Below, piece after piece: positions 1 through 9,639 of a stretch of 64,000 bases of DNA. The notes beneath the pieces were generated by a model. The model ran no database searches. It saw only the letters and a program-made list of their open reading frames with translations, and was not told where the DNA came from. The translations under genes were made by a program, and so were the position numbers. Source of the stretch: Pseudocercospora fijiensis CIRAD86 (Eukaryota > Ascomycota > Dothideomycetes > Mycosphaerellales > Mycosphaerellaceae); the NCBI RefSeq assembly GCF_000340215.1, contig NW_006921538.1:4228320-4292319 (forward strand), written 5' to 3'. Positions within the stretch are counted from its first letter, which is position 1. Every line of letters begins with the position of its first letter.

Positions 1-640
1 CGCGTAACTCCTCGCCGTAACTTCACGCATCCTCTTTTCCAGACGCCGTCCTGTCTTGCAAGTACCTCCCCGAGCCGATTCTCCACGATCCAGAAAGATG
101 GGACGGGAGATTCTTCGAATGGATGGAATCCCAGCGCCCTAAAGAGTACATCTGCACCTTCGTCGTACGCACCTTCCCCGCGTAACAATGGCTCGACTCT
201 GGAGACACTCTTCCTCCACGCTTGTCTCTGCTGCTCGAGAAGATGTTTCTCTCCGATCAACCCACATTCTAGTACCTCCAGATCGTCGACCTTCGAAATC
301 TCGAACCCGCTCTAGAGCCCATTTGGCCTGGCTTGCGACTCATTGATGCCGATTGAAATTGGATGGCTAGAGGAAGGGTACGAAGATATGCCCCCGTTGC
401 CAAAAAATGGCTCTCGGGATGCAGTAAACCGACGAACGTGCAATCCATATCGCTCAATAGTGCCATATAGCGGGATCTAGGAATTGAAGTATTGTCACTG
501 TCCTGCATTCTATGCCCGAGATCGTCAATTCCTGATAGACTGATGTAGTAAGACTACCTTGCTCAAAGTGCCCCCGATGTTCAAAGTTCGCTTCAATCTG
601 CGGGCGAAAAGACGTAGTTCTAGTTCACGGCAAGAGCCAA
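1..640. other. No supportable gene in the first 640 bases
   Basis: Only short overlapping open frames without recognisable domains, ATG context or splice structure are visible on either strand. It may be the end of a gene lying outside the window. Confidence 0.4.
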
Positions 641-777
641 CGCTCGCGCCAAAAGGCTTGGCAGTATGAATGTTTACTTCGCACAGCCCCTGAAAACTCT
701 GACACACACTTCAACCTCACACACTCTCCAACACCTCCCTGCACATCCCTCGTCCTCTCCTTCATCAATCATCGCAA

Positions 778-951
778 TGGCCACCACCATCGCTTCTTCC
801 GTCCTCGCTTTGGCACTCGTGGCCGCCCTCACCTACCTCGTCCACAAGCACGCTCGCCACCTCGCTCAGCTGCTGCTGATGGCGCTGTGCATGCTCGCGC
901 TCTTTGCACCTCGCCTACTCTTCGCGCTCGTCATGAGGCTCTTCGAGTGAG
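778..951 (+). CDS. Possible small hydrophobic protein
   Basis: An ATG in good context (CGCAATGG) opens a 57-codon frame rich in Ala and Leu. It has two hydrophobic stretches separated by a basic His/Lys segment, suggesting a small two-pass membrane peptide. No family is recognised. It lies just upstream of the CAYCAG hexamer repeat and the snoRNA array and could be part of the leader of that transcript. The hydrophobicity could also be a chance product of C-rich DNA. Confidence 0.25.
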
Positions 952-1146
952 CGGCGGCGGCGGCGGCGGTGACCAGCACCAGCACCACCGCCAACGCCAC
1001 CGCCACCAACGCCGGAATGTAGGTTGCTCCACGCGCTCCATACAAACAGCAGTGCTAACAGTAGCGAACAGGGCATCTTTTTTCACCACCGCCGGCGCCG
1101 GCCTCTTGGTGGCCTACCGAAAGGGGGCCACCAATGCCACCATCAC

Positions 1147-1236
1147 CACCAGCACCAGCACCAGCATCAGCATCAGCATCAGCACCAGCACCAGCACCAG
1201 CACCAGCACCAGCACCAGCACCAGCACCAGCACCAG
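1147..1236. repeat. CAYCAG hexanucleotide minisatellite (about 15 copies)
   Basis: Fifteen back-to-back copies of CACCAG or CATCAG run without interruption. They create long low-complexity reading frames on both strands (Gln/His, Ser/Thr, Pro/Ala and Val/Leu repeats) that should not be taken as genes. Confidence 0.9.
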
Positions 1237-1352
1237 CAAGACTTCCAAGACGCGCTGACGCTCCACGCTGTTCACATCTACACCACACCGCGCTGTTTCT
1301 CGCGCATAACAGCGAGCGAAGGTATGTGAACTTCTTCCTGCTCCCTCCTCAG

Positions 1353-1471
1353 CTCCAATGATGAAACGCAACACATCAGCCCTTCACAACGGCAGCACAA
1401 GGCAGCGGTGAATGGCAGCTCCCATGGCTGAAATTGCATCGCACGCTATTCTCTTACTACGCCTGAACGAG
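1353..1471 (+). ncRNA. C/D-box snoRNA candidate 1 (intronic)
   Basis: C box ATGATGA at 1358-1364, D box CTGA at 1463-1466 and an internal CTGA (D' candidate) at 1428-1431. GCTC before the C box can pair with GAGC after the D box, giving the terminal stem expected of the class. It lies 36 nt after the donor at 1322 and 69 nt before the acceptor at 1535. Confidence 0.65.
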
Positions 1472-1634
1472 CATTCAAGCACCGCATTAAGCATGCCGCG
1501 ACATCTGAAACGCATCGCTGACTTGCTTCTTCCAGACCAGCCACCTGCACCACCAGCCGTTACGCGTGTACCAGCACCCTTTTCGTCATCATACAAGACT
1601 GTAAGTATCACCTGCTGATGTCTCGATCACCACA

Positions 1635-1750
1635 CTGTCATGATGAATCGCGATACGTCAGTACAGCAGAGTTTGGGGCCGCAATGACTGAGCCCGCAAT
1701 GCGCACTGGTCGTGCTCACAATGTCAATCCTTGGTGCCATCCTGAACGAT
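1635..1750 (+). ncRNA. C/D-box snoRNA candidate 2 (intronic)
   Basis: C box ATGATGA at 1640-1646, D box CTGA at 1742-1745 and internal CTGA at 1688-1691, inside intron 1601-1816. A 10-nt stretch upstream of the D box (GTCAATCCTT) is complementary to the conserved AAGGATTGAC of fungal 18S rRNA as I remember it. It lies nine bases from the D box, too far for the usual guide rule, so the match may be chance. The terminal stem is weak. Confidence 0.6.
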
Positions 1751-1892
1751 ATACCTTCTTCCCCACAGAATACACCGATGAGATGGTGACACAAGACTGC
1801 TGACGACTCGCCACAGGTCCTTTTTCGCATTGCCGAGCGCAGCTCTCACCCCACGCATCGCCGGTAAGTCTGACCACCCCTTCTCATTTCAC

Positions 1893-2037
1893 TTCTCATG
1901 ATGAAACCCGCGGCACATCACGCAGCAGAAAGGTTTGTGGGTTGAAGGCCATGAGCGAGCCTGTTTGAGGAAGCATCAAGTACCAACGGGCGATAACAGC
2001 CGCAATGCGGGCCTGTAGTATTGTTCGCCTGACAGAG
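1893..2037 (+). ncRNA. C/D-box snoRNA candidate 3 (intronic)
   Basis: C box ATGATGA at 1898-1904 and D box CTGA at 2029-2032 inside intron 1864-2104. TCTC before the C box pairs with GAGA after the D box. The segment before the D box (GGGCCTGTAGTATTG) is shared with candidate 4, so the two are probably paralogous guides. Confidence 0.6.
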
Positions 2038-2206
2038 ACACTTCATTCATCAAGAAGCGCGCGCGAATGAAAGTATGCACACGACTGCTGACTTCCCTTC
2101 GCAGATGGGCCTTCGATACAAGGCACCGCACTCTCATACCTAGCCATCCGCTGCGGTCTCACATCTTCAAAGGTAATTATTCTTCCCTCCACCCATTCCA
2201 TCCTCG

Positions 2207-2351
2207 ATTTCATGATGAAAGCCGCGACAAATCACAGAGCAATGAGGTAGGGGGAGAAGGCAATGACCGAGACCGCTGAGGAAATGGCACTGCCAAGTAC
2301 CGCGGTCGCAACAGTCGCAAGACGGGCCTGTAGTATTGCTCACTGAACGAT
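2207..2351 (+). ncRNA. C/D-box snoRNA candidate 4 (intronic)
   Basis: C box ATGATGA at 2212-2218 and D box CTGA at 2343-2346 inside intron 2173-2430. The guide-like segment before the D box matches candidate 3. GATT and GATC flanks can form a short terminal stem. A second ATGATGA occurs further downstream in the same intron without a matching D box. Confidence 0.55.
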
Positions 2352-2534
2352 CATCACCACATTCCTTCGAACACACGATCATGATGATGGGACAGACCGC
2401 TGACACTTTCATGAGGCACCTTCTTCTGAGCCTTCGTGGTGTTTTGTCCGCGACTTTCGACTTCGATCTCCTGAAACGTCTAAGTGACTCAGGATAAAAG
2501 TAAGTACAGCACATCTATCCATCTCCATCCTTCT

Positions 2535-2642
2535 CTCTCATGATGAAGCGCGAAGCATCAGCAAGGCCGGGCCAAGGTAAGTTACCGGCCGCATGACTGA
2601 TATCGCAACGCAAAACGGTGTCGAAACCCTCGCCTGAACGGC
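2535..2642 (+). ncRNA. C/D-box snoRNA candidate 5 (intronic)
   Basis: C box ATGATGA at 2540-2546, internal CTGA at 2597-2600 and D box CTGA at 2634-2637, inside intron 2500-2710. The internal CTGA starts 37 nt before the D box, the same spacing as in candidates 6, 7 and 8. The presumed guide before the D box differs from its neighbours. Confidence 0.6.
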
Positions 2643-2838
2643 TTTCTCTCCATGTCAATGTGCACAATCTTTCCACGGCGAGGCAGAGAGCTGACTTCAT
2701 GGCCAGACAGTCATTATCCCTTTACTTTGGTGCGTATCTCGCGCCTTGAAGAGCAACATCTCGTCAGCCTCGGGCATTCAGTCTTCGAGCTAGCTGGCAC
2801 AAAGTGAGTACATTCATCCTCCCCGTCATCCACCTCCC

Positions 2839-2954
2839 TTCCCATGATGAAACGCGATACATCAGTCCATCACTAAGGTAAATCAGTCCCGCAACAAGGT
2901 AAGTATGACTGAAACCGCATCGCATACTGGTCACTTTTACTTCGCCTGAAAGCT
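2839..2954 (+). ncRNA. C/D-box snoRNA candidate 6 (intronic)
   Basis: C box ATGATGA at 2844-2850, internal CTGA at 2909-2912 and D box CTGA at 2946-2949, inside intron 2804-3024. It shares the C-box-proximal sequence AACGCGATACATCAGT with neighbours but has its own sequence before the D box. Confidence 0.6.
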
Positions 2955-3139
2955 TGTTTGAAAGTTTCTCTTTACGAACACGAGTCTTTTTATGACGATA
3001 ATGCTGATGCCTTCGCATGCTTAGATGCCTCCTGCTCCCACGTCGTTTACCTTTGCCCTCGACGTCTCGGCCATATCCGTCTACTGCACTCAATCTTGAA
3101 GATAAGTAAGTCAACCCCTGCATCATATCATATCCCTTC

Positions 3140-3238
3140 TTCCTATGATGAAACGCGACAAATCAGTCTAGTAGGAGGTAAGTCACAGATGACTGACACT
3201 GCTACGCGATTTGGTAACCATTACAACGCCTGAAAGCT
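3140..3238 (+). ncRNA. C/D-box snoRNA candidate 7 (intronic)
   Basis: C box ATGATGA at 3145-3151, internal CTGA at 3193-3196 and D box CTGA at 3230-3233, inside intron 3106-3306. It is nearly identical to candidate 8 from C box to D box (one difference seen), including both presumed guides, so these two are recent duplicates. Confidence 0.65.
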
Positions 3239-3424
3239 TGTTCGACAATTTCTCTTCTTCATGAACACGAGATTTCCATGACAAGAATGCTGACGGCCTC
3301 GTATAGTTCGCTCATCTTCTTTGACGCCTTTACCCTCGCCCTCGACGTCTCTGCAAGGTCTACCGCACTCAGTCGCGAAGACGAATGACAGAAAGTAAGT
3401 AAACCCTGCATTCCACTCTGCACC

Positions 3425-3523
3425 TTCCCATGATGAAACGCGACACATCAGTCTAGTAGGAGGTAAGTCACAGATGACTGACACTGCTACGCGATTTGGT
3501 AACCATTACAACGCCTGAAATGA
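3425..3523 (+). ncRNA. C/D-box snoRNA candidate 8 (intronic)
   Basis: C box ATGATGA at 3430-3436, internal CTGA at 3478-3481 and D box CTGA at 3515-3518, inside intron 3395-3589. Near-identical to candidate 7. Downstream of the D box it diverges from the array, and no further unit follows. Confidence 0.65.
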
Positions 3524-4067
3524 ATCTAAAACCTCTACTCTCACACATCGCTGTGGCGAAGATTGACGCTGACTGTTGGCGCAATGTAGAACATCTGGCA
3601 GAGCGGGAGGTGCAGCGGACTTGGAGGTCAATGTGGATTGCATGACGGAGCGGTCCAGTCTACCGCGCTCGGCCGGAGATGCAGCTCAGACTTAGCGTGG
3701 CGAAAGGCTCGATGCCGCAAGAGGCGATGGGACTTTCGAATGAGGAGTAGCCTAAGTAGCATTCACCATACCTCACACCTCACACTTCCCGTCACCAGCT
3801 CTCAAGCGTGACGAACGAGCACATCGTTCCTTCACACCCTTCAAACATCATTCTCGTCATCCCTGATCCGTATACCAGACTGCGCTAAGCACACCCCCAG
3901 CCTCCTCTGATCGTGCATAATGCTCGCAAATCTTCCCGTTCACCACCACTCCATACCATCCATCCTCTCCCCATGCACGCGCTCCTCCCCATCCCTACAA
4001 AAGCCTCCCCCTTCTTCCCACCCACAACCTCGCAACCAAACTTCTACAAACTCCCACATCCGCAAAC

Positions 4068-4295
4068 ATGCCACCAGCTTACTGCTCCTCCATCCCCAAC
4101 AGCTCCCTCGCTTGTAATCCTCAATGGCTGAATATCATGCTGTTTTGCATGATTCTCTTCCTTTTAGTATGGATTCTTGGGGGAGTTTGTGTTACGGTTT
4201 GGTTAATCGTCAAGAATGCGAGGGAGGCGAGGCAGATGAGATTTGATGGCGGGGAGAAGGAGAAATTGCTAGATGGAGATGGCATTAGGGAGTAA
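4068..4295 (+). CDS. Small single-pass membrane protein
   Basis: A 75-codon frame opens at ATG after a C/A-rich leader (AAACATGCC) typical of filamentous fungi. Residues about 20-48 form one strongly hydrophobic Leu/Val/Ile/Trp stretch, followed by a charged tail of about 27 residues rich in Lys, Arg, Asp and Glu, predicting an N-out, C-in membrane anchor. No family is recognised. The clean division into short lumenal part, membrane helix and acidic/basic tail argues for a real gene; no other small-protein signature is visible. Confidence 0.5.
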   Translation: MPPAYCSSIPNSSLACNPQWLNIMLFCMILFLLVWILGGVCVTVWLIVKNAREARQMRFDGGEKEKLLDGDGIRE

Positions 4296-4299
4296 GATT

Positions 4300-4990
4300 G
4301 GGGATTAGGGATTGAGGGAGACGCATTGGGGGAAGGTGGGAATGATTTGTAGTTGGGTTGGAGGAGGAGAGGTTGAGAGATGGACGGAGCTGGAGGATGA
4401 GACTTTGCAGGGGATGCTATGGTGGGAGGTGGTGATGGCTCGTATTTGTATTGAGGGAGGAGAGTCTGTCGAGGAGATGCGCACTGATCTTGGTGCTTGG
4501 ATTAGGAGGATGTGATTTGGGGTTGGATGATGGTATTGCTCATTCCCGTGCCACTCCCATCGAAGACGTTTTCGAGGCGAGGCTGGCGAGGATTGGGTAG
4601 AGTCATTGTTGCGCCAACTCCTTGCCCGCGAGGTCTCTTTCTCGCTCGAGACATCCTCGCCCTCGTTTTTAGTTACCAGCAATGTAGACGAATGGTTTTG
4701 AAGACCCACGCCTCGCATGCAGAGAGAGAGTGTGCGTCTTCTTGATGAAGCTCGGTGCTTGTTGTACTTGATAGCGGCAAGGTATGATGTTCAAAGATCA
4801 CAATCGCTGCAAAAGCAAACATAAATTCCTCCCTGCATCATCAAATACAGCAACAAATCCCACAAAAATCACAGAATCGTCCCTCATCAACGTAAAAAGA
4901 ATAAAAAAACCCCCGCCCCACGATCACATCGATTCCCACTCCACCCCCCAACCCCTCAACGGCCGCAATCAAGCTTGACTATTATATACG
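4300..4990. other. No convincing gene
   Basis: G-rich then A/C-rich DNA with shadow frames on both strands. Nothing with a domain, signal peptide or conserved splice pattern was recognised. Confidence 0.4.
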
Positions 4991-4994
4991 CCCT

Positions 4995-5574
4995 TCACTC
5001 CCCCACTTCCAACCAATAAAAGCGAGCGCTCTGTCGCTTCAGAAATCCAACTGGTGCTGTCGCAAAGCACTCAGGTATGTATTCATCCCCTTGCACATTC
5101 TGGATTGGCTTCCGAGAAAAAACAGCATCGATAAGCGAGATTTCCGCACCCGTTGCGTTGAACATAATCAGCTTGCTAGTTTTCCCTAGCTGGCCGCTAG
5201 GTTTTTGCTTCGCTGGCGGAGGCCCTGGTTCGATTCTTTTTGGGTTTCTTTTGAATTGGGGATGGGAGGGTAGGAGGGGGGAGAATAGGAGGCTGGGAGA
5301 GTGTGTCTGTACGTTTGTTGGAACGCTTTTTGTATTCCCTTTTGCCGCTGAAGTTGCAGAAATCGGCTGCCAAGTTCGAATCTCGAAAGCTGATATCTTT
5401 TTGCCCCTGAATTGCTTTTGGCATAATATTCCACCTTCTCGACTCGATGCAAAAGCGCTGGCCATGTGCACCATTGACAATCCGCACAGAAATACCAGTT
5501 TTCCAATCCTGAGTGGATTTTGTGAGAGCGCAGACGAGAAAGGTATCCTGTTGGCTCTCATCTTGGAACATCAT
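4995..5574 (-). CDS. Hypothetical protein, probably spliced or broken
   Basis: A minus-strand frame opening at ATG 5574 encodes a plausible globular N-terminal part (about 85 residues, rich in Trp, Phe and Arg), followed by a Pro/Lys linker ending at 5197. A second minus frame ending at 4995 encodes another globular-looking block of about 60 residues. They could be two exons, but I see no convincing donor and acceptor in the right phase. No family is recognised. The segment encoding residues near 5371-5450 has a diverged second copy at about 5600-5670, so a local duplication is involved. Confidence 0.3.
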
Positions 5575-5990
5575 CCATGAAGTCCCTCCGTCAACTTCAA
5601 ACTTCCGAAGCTGACAACTTTTCGCCCCTCAACTTCTTCCGTCACGATATCTCACCTTCTTCACTCATTTCACACACCACTCTTGTGGCAGTGGATTGCC
5701 TTCCGTTGTCTTCGAATATTTGAGGCAGTGACGAGATTGCTGATGCGTGAATGCGCAGTCTCGAACCCGCGACCTCACCCTTGTCATCAGCCGCCAAGCG
5801 GTGAGCTTCCAGCCTCATCAATCGACTCCCTCTAAAACACTGTTTTCAGGCCTCCAGTCCGATTTATCCGCTTCGAGAGCCAGCATCCCTCATTGCCGCA
5901 AGGCTTGCCTAGCTTCCACCCTCAAGTGCAATAGTTATTTCGAGATCGGGTAGATTGAAGCTGTAGAATGCGGTTACGGAGGAGGATAGC

Positions 5991-6590
5991 GTGACTTTAA
6001 GAGGTCTACAGGCGGTGATTGACTCTCCTGTCGCTGCGGGAAACCCTATGCTTGCTGGAAAAGAGGTTGAGATTAAGATGAAGTTCGACGATATGGTACC
6101 AGGACGCACCAGCAGAAGGTGGTGGACACGCACCTTCGACCTTCGACCTTCGAGGGACGAGACAAAATCTGGCAAGAAGCAATAGAAGCCGTCCTCCTCT
6201 GCGCAGAAGGCCTGACGACCGCGGCCCAGGTGACCGATGCCATCCTCCCAGATTTCCCAAATCTGTACGCTACTCGGAGCGCCTACTACACCCACTTGGC
6301 CCTAGAAGTCAACATTGGCCTCTTCCTGATTGAAGCGCGGAACGAACGGTTTGATTAGTGCCCTCGGACTAGCCGTCCGTCCTTGGGTGGCATGCAGTTG
6401 TGGTGAAGAATCGCGTCCGAAGTCTTTTGAAGACCACCTGCAGGAATTCGCTCAGCTATATGGGGTCCCAGTCACCGATCATGATCGAGAGGAGATTGCG
6501 CTCGGTCTTAAGGTGACCTTGAACTCAATCCCTGCTATGCTCCTGTACGGTCCGCGTGGCCTTGCACTTGCTGAGCCTCACGCGCTTTGA
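5991..6590 (+). CDS. Uncertain plus-strand coding remnant
   Basis: Three overlapping plus-strand frames (5991-6185, 6119-6358, 6330-6590) look protein-like in composition; the middle one has an alternating hydrophobic pattern with an Ala/Leu helix and aromatic residues. The first two have only GTG at their 5' edge, so if real they are internal exons or fragments of a disrupted gene. No domain recognised. Confidence 0.2.
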
Positions 6591-6599
6591 GTACTTACA

Positions 6600-7800
6600 T
6601 GTCTCGTCTAGGAATCCATCGTAGCCGTCCCTGTCGGGTGGTATAGTCCTAAAGCCAGAGGATATAATAAGCGAGAACAAGAAGAGAAGGGAGGGCGAGG
6701 AGAGGGTGCTAGGGAGTGGGACAGAAAGCAGAGATGGAAAGGTTCGAGAAGAGGAAGAGTTTTGGGTAGTAGAGGATAGCGAGGCTCGAGAGACTTAGAA
6801 TAGAGAAGAGTTAGGCCTACTTCAAGACCTGTAATTCTAGCTAATAACAATTAAAGTACCTCTCGGTATCTGGACGACTTCATTTACTCTCGTAATCATT
6901 ACAGAGCGAACACTAAGTGATTTAATGGAATCCTACTCCTGACAAGGCCTCGGATGCAGCCCAGTCCCAACCCACGGCGGCAACATCGCCCGGCCTGAGC
7001 GAGTAACCAAATTTGAAGCTACTCTAGGGGAGAGCCTCTGTCCACTCACCGACCATAGACTCGAGGGTTTAGGTCATTTAAAATGTTTATCGAGAATAAC
7101 TGACGCCTTAATACGCACAATCCAGCAGAAGCACCACGTCGAAAGAAGGTGGATCAATGGGGTCATCACTACCTTTCCACAATTGCAGGCTTTTCCTCAA
7201 GACTGCTCGTCAGCTTATGGAGGGAGGTTCACGCAACTTGGTGCATTGATCTTCTCTGATAGAGCGAATCCATGTTTTAAACCTATGAGATCTCCGATAT
7301 GCTGGAACGGACGACGTAGAGACTGTCACCGCACAAGATCATTGTACAGTAGAGTCCGCACACCCTATAAAGACTAAGACCGTGACTTCGGCGCCTCCGT
7401 AGTATGTGCTCACAATTCCATGCTCAGCTTTCAGATATAGCTTTGCAGACTCTATATCGGAGTTGCTTGACACCGAGAAATGGCACTAGGAGGAGAAGAA
7501 GCGTAGTTGGAGAACTTGGAAGACGAACGCCGCACGACCACATCGGCTAATCGATGTATACCGCTCGAAGGAGAAGCATCGCAGTCGCGCTCTCGGTCGG
7601 CGGCTCGTTGGTACAGCAAAACGAAAGGAGCATGAGCGGAATAGACGGTTGAAGGTGGAAGACAGAACATGGCACAGCGGCCTTGAATCGGCTCGCTCAA
7701 ACAAAAATAGTGTCCCGATACCGCGAGCAGTCCACTCACCAGCACAGACGCCCCTTCATCTCAGAGTCTTCTCCTTCTTCCTCTGCTTCTTCTTCTCCTT
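6600..7800. other. No convincing gene; purine-rich and low-complexity DNA
   Basis: The stretch includes a GA-rich tract (about 6660-6800) and a CTTCTT tract near 7765-7820. Open frames here are short, overlapping and featureless. Confidence 0.4.
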
Positions 7801-7817
7801 CTCCTTTTTCTCCTTCT

Positions 7818-8090
7818 TCATCGAAATCCTCCATTAGTCGGTACTCGATCCTCCTTCGCCTCCCAGACGATTTTCATATACAGCTTCAAACAATGCTCAA
7901 ACCACTTCGTTGCATATCTGCTCCTCAAACCCCAGCCGCCGCTATACTGAAATGCGTAGTCCTTCTTTGTGCGGTATAGTCGGTAGTTGATTGCGAGTCG
8001 ATTCTCCAGAAATTTCCTTCGGCCTGGATAGCCGGCATCGTCGCCGATGTTGACATAGTCTTTTGATGGAAGGGGTTGTTGCGGTGCCAT
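7818..8090 (-). CDS. Small hypothetical protein, possibly first exon of a longer gene
   Basis: ATG at 8090 sits in a strong context (GCACCATGG on the minus strand) and opens a 90-codon frame. The protein is rich in Tyr, Trp, Arg and Lys and reads as a compact amphipathic domain. No family recognised. The next 300 bases on the coding side are Ser/CTT-rich and hold no obvious second exon, so it may be complete. Confidence 0.4.
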   Translation of the reverse strand: MAPQQPLPSKDYVNIGDDAGYPGRRKFLENRLAINYRLYRTKKDYAFQYSGGWGLRSRYATKWFEHCLKLYMKIVWEAKEDRVPTNGGFR

Positions 8091-8953
8091 GGTTCTTTCT
8101 CTCTCGATAGCTGGTCGTCTCGATTTTGATGTCTTCTCGGAGGTTGACGCTTGACCCGTTTTTCATAATAGTAAAGCGGCCTGAAGCCTATGACAGTGGA
8201 CCTGCACGACCGTTACCATCCCAGCACGCCCTTGAAAACCTCACCCCCACCCCTGAATATCTGAGAACGGTCTGTTGTGATTAGAACGCGGGCCCATCCG
8301 CAGCAGAAACTACTTAAGGACCTTTTTCTCGCTCAACCTCTTCTTCTTTTTCTCTCCAAGGCCGGCTAAGGCGCTCCGCAGTCCTCCTCAAGAACAGGCT
8401 ACTGCTGTCAAGAACGACCTGCATTGCACATTGTGGCTGTCGACTTGGTATTGAACCCGCTGCGGTGGGGTCGAGGGCATAATTTTTGATTGCAACCTTT
8501 ACTTTTTCATCATGTTGTCGCTGTTTGCGATGCCTTGGAGAAGAAGCTTCATCGCCATTGTTACTAGGTGTTGTTAGGTGAGCTTCATTGCTTTACTGAC
8601 GGCGTCTTGGCCTGTGGCCTGGTCTCGTGGAGTTCGTTTCCGATTGGAAGACGCACTCGTACTCATGGAGAAGTTGGTGACGCTGCAGATGTTGACGCTC
8701 AGGGGCTGAGCATGAGGTACCAGCACCTCATAGTGGGCGTGGATGAGGCCTGTTGGTATCGCACGATGCTCTCGGCTCACATACTTGCGCGACTTCGCCA
8801 ACAAACGGTGTTCTACGCCTCGCGAGCGTCGCGCGCGCAGGTGGCGGAAGGATGTAAAGATGCCTCACGACGACGAAGTCCCGGATCGATCATTAACGAC
8901 TGACACGCTCAGGCAGGAAGATCGAGCAGACGTAGACGGTGACCGTCAGGGGC

Positions 8954-9305
8954 TCAACATCCCCAGAAAAACGACTTCAAAGAATGGTATCGGGAGACGC
9001 GGCCGCCGATGAGAGAAACCACGCAACTCTCACCATAGCATAGCTCATGAAGTCGCGCGCAAACGGCGAAGAGGCCGATATCATCAAGACGGGCATCCGA
9101 ACCAAGCGACAGACACTCAGGAGCCATACGCTGAGCGGCCCCAGCAAACGACTTCAAAGAATGACATGAGGAGAGGCGACCGCGTGATGAGAGAACCGAC
9201 GAAAGTCTCGTCATCACTCAACCTATAAAGTCGCGCGCAGACGGAAAAGAAGACGACATCGCTAGGAAGAGCTTCAGACCCAAGCAGAAGACAGTCAGGA
9301 CGCAT
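8954..9305. repeat. Degenerate tandem duplication, about 180 bp unit
   Basis: Two copies (about 8965-9135 and 9145-9305) share CGACTTCAAAGAATG, GATGAGAGAA and AAGTCGCGCGCA in the same order. A weaker third copy may precede them near 8870. The first copy has GGCCGC and GCGGCC at 8999-9136 that can pair as a stem. Coding potential on the minus strand is repetitive and frameshifted. Confidence 0.6.
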
Positions 9306-9382
9306 TTCCCGAGCGACGCCACACTAGAAATCGCATCCTGGCCTCCAGCCAGACACCGACCAAGGTAATTCCGACCTTCACG

Positions 9383-9637
9383 ATGGACAGCATGGACTCC
9401 GCTTTTCAGACGAGTATCAGCACTCAGCGCAAGACTCTACTCCTCCGGCAGGCAATTAGAACTCTGACGCCGAGGACGGCACAAAGTGCAATACCACATG
9501 GCGGCAACTCCAGCACGCTCAGCTCACCGTCCACGAGCCTTCCTCGAGCGAAGCCTTACCCGACGACACCGGTTGCGTATGACTTGAAGACTGGCGTTGG
9601 TCGCTCCCCAGGGAAGAGTCTGCTTATGATTATCTGA
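9383..9637 (+). CDS. Short hypothetical protein
   Basis: ATG in fair context (CACGATGG) opens 84 codons rich in Ser, Thr, Pro and basic residues, which looks disordered. No family recognised. It follows the 180-bp duplication and may be spurious. Confidence 0.25.
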   Translation: MDSMDSAFQTSISTQRKTLLLRQAIRTLTPRTAQSAIPHGGNSSTLSSPSTSLPRAKPYPTTPVAYDLKTGVGRSPGKSLLMII

Positions 9638-9639
9638 GG

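Larger units (their letters stand above)
1322..3589 (+). ncRNA. Putative non-coding snoRNA host gene: eight introns, each with one C/D-box snoRNA
   Basis: Eight intron-like segments follow one another: 1322-1535, 1601-1816, 1864-2104, 2173-2430, 2500-2710, 2804-3024, 3106-3306 and 3395-3589. Each starts GTATGT, GTAAGT, GTAATT or GTGAGT, has a CTGAC or CTGAT branch-like box and ends in YAG or GAG. They are 195-258 nt long, longer than the 48-69-nt coding introns in this window, and separated by exons of only 47-93 nt with no shared reading frame. Each holds one C box (ATGATGA) 34-40 nt after the donor and one D box (CTGA) ending 69-84 nt before the acceptor. That layout is typical of snoRNA host genes that release snoRNAs from debranched introns. 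The first exon and promoter should lie upstream of 1321; the 3' end is not defined. No snoRNA name or target is assigned. The acceptor of intron 4 is the least certain. Confidence 0.75.

Noticed and set aside
887..1374. Long frames encoding poly-His/Gln, Ser/Thr, Ala/Pro or Leu/Val
   Set aside because: All come from the CAYCAG minisatellite read in six frames; no gene signals.
1640..1745. 18S rRNA match (GTCAATCCTT) as proof of a guide target in snoRNA 2
   Set aside because: It lies nine bases from the D box and covers only ten bases; the 18S sequence was recalled, not aligned.
1627..3484. Protein-coding frames of 60-120 codons on both strands in the snoRNA array
   Set aside because: They cross the predicted introns and exons without regard to repeat structure and have no domains. 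The regular splice and box spacing explains the region better.
3106..3590. Introner-like elements as the explanation of the repeated introns
   Set aside because: Introner-like elements lack conserved C/D boxes and terminal stems; the boxes at fixed spacing favour snoRNAs. A shared duplication history remains possible.
5740..5800. tRNA 3' half on the minus strand (GCGGGTTCGAGACT)
   Set aside because: The T stem does not pair and no acceptor or D arm could be found.
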